This document shows, piece by piece, positions 59,566-64,000 of a DNA stretch of 64,000 bases (its first letter is position 1; every line of letters starts with the position of its first letter). Origin of the DNA: Primulina eburnea (Eukaryota; Streptophyta; Magnoliopsida; Lamiales; Gesneriaceae); the NCBI RefSeq assembly GCF_022965805.1, contig NW_027331321.1, positions 1 to 64,000 of the forward strand, given 5' to 3'. The position numbers and the translations under genes were made by a program. Under the pieces are notes generated by a model. It had not been told where the DNA came from and did not search any database. It saw only the letters and a program-made list of their open reading frames with translations.

Positions 59566-62500
59566 ATGCCTCCTAAGCGTAAGGCAGCAGAGGGTGAGGA
59601 TAGTTCTTCCTCGAGAGTTGTCGACGAGTTCGGCAAGTTGCTTAAGGAGCAGGCTAAGGTGCATAGCGATCAGATTCAGCAGTTGCTCCGATTGCAAGGA
59701 GCAGGTCAGGGTCGAGGCCAAGTGAGAGGTCAAGTTGCTCAGGCCGTTGGCATTGATGCCGTCTTTTCTGCTTTCAAGAGAATGGATCCACCGGAATTCG
59801 CAGGTAGCACCGATCCTCTAGTTGCTGTCGAGTGGGTCAAGGCGCTTGAAGCTATCTTCGATCATCTCCAGTATGAGGACAAAGACAGGATTAGCTGTGC
59901 AGTGTTCATGTTGGTTAAGGCTGCCCGCATTTGGTGGAATGCTACGAAAGTTGGAGTTGATGTTGCGACACTGAAGTGGTCAGAGTTCACTGACTTGTTC
60001 TACGACAAGTATTTCCCCGACGCACTTCGAGCGAGGAAGGTTACGGAGTTCTTGGAACTTAGACAGGGGAGCTTGGATGTTGGCCAGTATATTCTGAAGT
60101 TTGAGGAAGGTTGCCTATTTGCTCCGTATATTGCTTCGAACGACAAGGACAAGGGCGCTCATTTCATTCGAGGTCTTAGAGCGGAGATTCGTCGTGATAT
60201 CAACATGTCCAAAGCTGTTACTTTCAAGGATATTGTATCCAAAGCTTTGTTGGCCAAGCAGGATGAGAAGGACATTGCCCGGGAGAGGCAAGAGAGACAC
60301 CAGGCCATTGCTCAGAGAGGCCAGGGTTCTAATCAGAGGGGCAGGGATCGTTTCAAGGGCAAGGGCAAGATGGAGTCGAGTCCTAGACCTCCGCCAGTTC
60401 CAGTTCCATTTGATCCTGAGAAGCCGCAGTGTCCAAAGTGTGGTAAGCATCATCGAGGAGAGTGCAGATTGGGCACTCATACTTGTTTTCGTTGTGGCGC
60501 GGCAGGCCACGTTGCCAGGAATTGCCCGAGGGGAGATAGCCAAGGGAAGGTGCAGGGTCGTATCTTTTCCATGACGAAGGAAGGTATTAATCGTGAATCT
60601 TCATTGATCCTTAGTACTATTTTGATTTCAGGCAGAGTAGCTACTACTTTGATTGATACTGGTGCTACTCATTCTTTTATGTCTGAATTATTTTTGAGAT
60701 CTTTGGGTATAGTTCCTTCTATTCTTCCCCTTCATCTTAATGTTGTTTTGCCTTCGGGGGACGTGTTGTGCCCGACATCGATTGTCTTTGCGTGCCCTGT
60801 TCGTATTGAGGAGCGAGTTGTCTTCGCTGATTTGATTGTTATCCCTATGGTTGCTTTCGACGTTATTCTTGGCATGGATTGGCTTTCGACTTACAGTGCA
60901 GTTATCGATTGTGTTGCTAAGAAGGTGACTTTTGCAGATGATGGCCAGGGAGGAGCGCTCGCCAGTGCAGGTACTTCGCTGGTCCTTCCTTTTATTTCTT
61001 GTCTTGAGGCTGAGAGATTGTTGTGTAGAGGTTGCGATGGATTTCTTGCTTCTATTGTGGATGTTGATAGATTGATTAAGTTGAATGTAGATAATATTGA
61101 TGTGGTGAGGGAGTTTGCTGATGTGTTTGAGGATGATGTTCCGGGTTTGCCGCCGGATAGGGATGTTGAGTTTGTGATCGATTTAGCTCCAGGTACGGTT
61201 CCTATCTCTAAGGCTCCGTACAGGATGGCCCCTACCGAGATGAAGGAGTTGAAGACTCAGTTGCAGGATCTTTTAGACAAAGGCTTTATTCGTCCGAGTT
61301 CTTCGCCTTGGGGAGCTCCGGTTCTGTTTGTCAAGAAGAAGGATGGTTCCTTGCGGCTGTGTATCGACTACAGGGAGCTCAACAAAGTGACTGTCAAGAA
61401 CAAGTATCCGTTGCCTCGGATAGATGATTTGTTTGATCAGCTCCATGGTGCCACTGTGTTCTCGAAGATTGATCTTCGGTCTGGCTACTATCAGTTGAAG
61501 GTTAGGGAGTCTGATATCCCTAAGACAGCTTTCCGGACCAGGTATGGTCACTATGAGTTTCTTGTGATGTCTTTTGGTTTGACCAATGCCCCTTCAGTCT
61601 TCATGGACCTGATGAACCGTGTGTTCAAGCCTTATCTGGATAGCTTCGTCATTGTCTTCATTGACGATATCTTGATCTATTCCAAATCCAGAGAGCTTCA
61701 TGCAGAGCATCTCAGAGTGGTGCTTCAGTTGTTGCGAGAGAAGAGGTTGTTTGCCAAGTTGAAGAAGTGTGAGTTTTGGCTAGATCAGATTTCTTTTCTA
61801 GGCCATGTGGTTTCGAGAGATGGCATTGCTGTTGATCCGTTGAAGATAGAGGCGATTCGGAGTTGGCCTATTCCTACCACTGTTTCAGAGGTTCGCAGTT
61901 TCCTTGGTTTGGCAGGTTACTATCGTCGTTTCATTTCAGGTTTCTCCAAGATTGCCCTGCCATTGTCCAATCTGACGAGGAAGACTGTGAAGTTCGAGTG
62001 GTCTATTGATTGCCAGAGTGCATTTCAGGAGTTGAAGGACAGATTGACGACAGCTCCTGTTCTTTCTTTGCCCAGTGGTTCAGAGGACTTTGTTGTCTAT
62101 ACCGATGCGTCGAAGAGAGGCCTTGGTGCAGTGTTGATGCAGAGAGGTAAGGTCATTGCCTATGCGTCTCGTCAGTTGAAAGATTATGAGAAGAATTATC
62201 CGACGCATGATTTGGAGCTCGCAGCTGTGGTTTTCGCCCTGAAGATTTGGAGACATTATCTGTATGGCGAAAAGTGTGAGATCTTTACAGACCACAAGAG
62301 TTTGAAGTATTTGTTCTCGCAGAAAGAGCTCAACATGAGGCAGAGGAGGTGGTTAGAACTGGTCAAGGATTATGATGTGGCCATCAGCTATCACCCAGGG
62401 AAGGCGAATGTGGTGGCTGATGCTTTGAGCCGCAAATCGAGTGCTTCTTTGAGTTCTTTGATTCAGAGACCATTGTTGATGGATTTGCAGAGAGAGGAGA

Positions 62501-63990
62501 TTGATCTAGTGATTCCAGGTACCATTGCTCGCTTTTCAGCGTTGGTCATTCGATCTACTTTGACGGACAGGATCCGTAGAGAGCAGTCGACTGATGTTCA
62601 GTTGACAGAGTTGAGAGCTAGAGCTGAGGCTAGAGGGAATTCAGAGTTTAGTCTGAATGGTGATGGTTTGGTAACTTTCAGAGACCGTATTTGTGTTCCT
62701 TCTGGCGACGATATTCGTAGAGACGTCTTGACAGAGGCTCATACCGCACCTTATTCGATTCATCCAGGCAGTACGAAGATGTATCAGGATCTTCGTCGAC
62801 TTTACTGGTGGCCAGGTATGAAGAAAGATATTGCTTTGTTCATTTCTCAGTGCCTTACTTGTCAGCAGGTTAAGATTGAGCATCAGAGACCTGCTGGGAC
62901 ATTGCTATCTTTGCCGATTCCTCAGTGGAAGTGGGAGCACATCACCATGGATTTCGTGACTGGTCTGCCCAGAGTTCAGAGGGGTTATAATTCCATTTGG
63001 GTCATTGTTGATAGATTGACCAAGTCGGCTCATTTTCTCCCAGTCAAGACGACGTATTCGATGTCTCAGTATGCCGAGGACTACATTGCCGAGATTGTTA
63101 GACTTCATGGTGTGCCCGTGTCGATTGTGTCTGATCGTGACCCTAGATTTACCTCCGAGTTTTGGAAGAGTCTTCACAGAGCTTTGGGTTCTCGATTAGC
63201 TTTCAGTACAGCTTATCATCCTCAGAGCGACGGTCAGTCAGAGAGAGTCATTCAGATTCTGGAGGATATGCTCAGAGCTTGTACTATTGACTATTCTGGT
63301 AGTTGGGATTCTAAGCTGCCACTTGTGGAGTTCACGTACAACAATAGCTACCAGGCGACGATTGGCATGGCACCGTATGAGGCACTTTATGGCAGGAAGT
63401 GCAGATCCCCTTTGTTTTGGGATGAGGTTGGAGAGAGGAAGATGTTGGGTCCCGAGTTGGTCCAGCAGACTGCCGATGTTGTTGCAGTTATCAGAGAGAG
63501 GATGAAGACTGCTCAGTCGAGGCAGAAGAGTTATGCAGATGTTCGTCGCAGACCTTTGAAGTTCGAGGTTGGCGATCATGTTTTTCTGAAGATAGCACCT
63601 CTCAAGGGTGTGATGCGATTTGGCAAGAAGGGCAAGTTGAGCCCTAGATTCATTGGTCCATTCGAGATATTGGACAGAGTTGGTGACCGAGCCTACAGAT
63701 TAGCCCTACCGCCCGATCTTGACAGAGTCCATAATGTGTTTCACGTATCGATGCTCAGGAAGTATGTTGCAGATCCTTCCCATGTTCTTCGCTATGAGCC
63801 ATTGGACTTGACGCCGAATTTGACTTACCAAGAGATTCCGGTCCAGATTTTGGATCGCACTGTCAGAGTATTGAGGAACAAAGAGATCGGCATCGTTAAA
63901 GTCCTTTGGAGGAACCATTTGATCGAGGAGGCTACGTGGGAACCAGAGACTGAGATGAGAGAGAGGTATCCTGAGTTGTTCGTGCCGTGA
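59566..63990 (+). CDS. gag-pol polyprotein of element K, intact (1474 aa)
   Basis: Same length, start and domain layout as the B polyprotein: gag, CCHC at 307-320, DTG protease at 364-366, reverse transcriptase, RNase H (D847), integrase D1129/D1190/E1226 and a chromodomain-like tail. Only scattered amino-acid changes separate it from B (for example T-to-I and F-to-Y type changes). No stop or frameshift is present, so the copy is probably still able to move if its unseen 3' LTR is intact. Confidence 0.97.
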   Translation: MPPKRKAAEGEDSSSSRVVDEFGKLLKEQAKVHSDQIQQLLRLQGAGQGRGQVRGQVAQAVGIDAVFSAFKRMDPPEFAGSTDPLVAVEWVKALEAIFDHLQYEDKDRISCAVFMLVKAARIWWNATKVGVDVATLKWSEFTDLFYDKYFPDALRARKVTEFLELRQGSLDVGQYILKFEEGCLFAPYIASNDKDKGAHFIRGLRAEIRRDINMSKAVTFKDIVSKALLAKQDEKDIARERQERHQAIAQRGQGSNQRGRDRFKGKGKMESSPRPPPVPVPFDPEKPQCPKCGKHHRGECRLGTHTCFRCGAAGHVARNCPRGDSQGKVQGRIFSMTKEGINRESSLILSTILISGRVATTLIDTGATHSFMSELFLRSLGIVPSILPLHLNVVLPSGDVLCPTSIVFACPVRIEERVVFADLIVIPMVAFDVILGMDWLSTYSAVIDCVAKKVTFADDGQGGALASAGTSLVLPFISCLEAERLLCRGCDGFLASIVDVDRLIKLNVDNIDVVREFADVFEDDVPGLPPDRDVEFVIDLAPGTVPISKAPYRMAPTEMKELKTQLQDLLDKGFIRPSSSPWGAPVLFVKKKDGSLRLCIDYRELNKVTVKNKYPLPRIDDLFDQLHGATVFSKIDLRSGYYQLKVRESDIPKTAFRTRYGHYEFLVMSFGLTNAPSVFMDLMNRVFKPYLDSFVIVFIDDILIYSKSRELHAEHLRVVLQLLREKRLFAKLKKCEFWLDQISFLGHVVSRDGIAVDPLKIEAIRSWPIPTTVSEVRSFLGLAGYYRRFISGFSKIALPLSNLTRKTVKFEWSIDCQSAFQELKDRLTTAPVLSLPSGSEDFVVYTDASKRGLGAVLMQRGKVIAYASRQLKDYEKNYPTHDLELAAVVFALKIWRHYLYGEKCEIFTDHKSLKYLFSQKELNMRQRRWLELVKDYDVAISYHPGKANVVADALSRKSSASLSSLIQRPLLMDLQREEIDLVIPGTIARFSALVIRSTLTDRIRREQSTDVQLTELRARAEARGNSEFSLNGDGLVTFRDRICVPSGDDIRRDVLTEAHTAPYSIHPGSTKMYQDLRRLYWWPGMKKDIALFISQCLTCQQVKIEHQRPAGTLLSLPIPQWKWEHITMDFVTGLPRVQRGYNSIWVIVDRLTKSAHFLPVKTTYSMSQYAEDYIAEIVRLHGVPVSIVSDRDPRFTSEFWKSLHRALGSRLAFSTAYHPQSDGQSERVIQILEDMLRACTIDYSGSWDSKLPLVEFTYNNSYQATIGMAPYEALYGRKCRSPLFWDEVGERKMLGPELVQQTADVVAVIRERMKTAQSRQKSYADVRRRPLKFEVGDHVFLKIAPLKGVMRFGKKGKLSPRFIGPFEILDRVGDRAYRLALPPDLDRVHNVFHVSMLRKYVADPSHVLRYEPLDLTPNLTYQEIPVQILDRTVRVLRNKEIGIVKVLWRNHLIEEATWEPETEMRERYPELFVP

Positions 63991-64000
63991 CGTCAATTTC

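Larger units (their letters stand above)
57816..64000 (+). mobile_element. Gypsy element K (B family), 3' end outside window
   Basis: 5' LTR, primer site and complete gag-pol of a second young copy of the B family. The window ends ten bases after the stop codon, so the polypurine tract and 3' LTR are not seen. It is very close to B throughout. Confidence 0.95.

Overview
The window is plant nuclear DNA made entirely of nested LTR retrotransposons. No host gene, rRNA or functional tRNA gene was found. Ty3/Gypsy chromoviruses of Del/Tekay type (initiator-Met-tRNA primer site, C-terminal chromodomain-like tail) and a Ty1/Copia family with about 2.1 kb LTRs place it in a flowering plant, most likely a eudicot; the species cannot be read from the sequence.

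Layout. 1-5952 is the 3' part of Gypsy element A, lying inside a decayed older Gypsy element G (5953-10507). 10508-11878 is the lowest layer: a tandem array of ~364 bp units copied from the integrase core of a different Gypsy element. Gypsy element H starts at 11879 and is broken in gag at 14468 by Copia element E. The 5' LTR of E is broken by Gypsy element C (15187-40903). C itself holds intact Gypsy element B (16413-24246) in its 5' LTR and reversed Copia element D (24986-34343) just after its primer site. E resumes at 40909. Its 3' LTR (47332-48242) is broken by Copia element F (48243 onward). The 5' LTR of F holds element P (48994-50862), a chain of fold-back modules. The 3' LTR of F is broken at 57816 by intact Gypsy element K, which runs off the window. 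Four insertions (B, C, D, P) show both copies of a perfect 5-bp target duplication, which fixes the nesting.

Coding content. Three full gag-pol frames are open: B (18164-22588), C (34473-38993) and K (59566-63990). Each has a CCHC knuckle, DTG protease, reverse transcriptase, RNase H, DD35E integrase and a chromodomain-like tail. A is the same family as B/H/K but carries about six one-base frameshifts. The three Copia copies share the loss of the integrase core and the same two nonsense codons, so they look like one non-autonomous family moved in trans.

Most unusual content. Element P is built of 241-bp units with pol III-type A and B boxes, arranged head-to-head and tail-to-tail, joined by an 18-bp perfect palindrome, ending TGTAA...TTACA and flanked by a 5-bp duplication. 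Other notable points are the integrase-derived tandem array and GC-rich palindromic minisatellites in the U3 region of every Gypsy LTR, one of them shared between two otherwise unlike LTR families.
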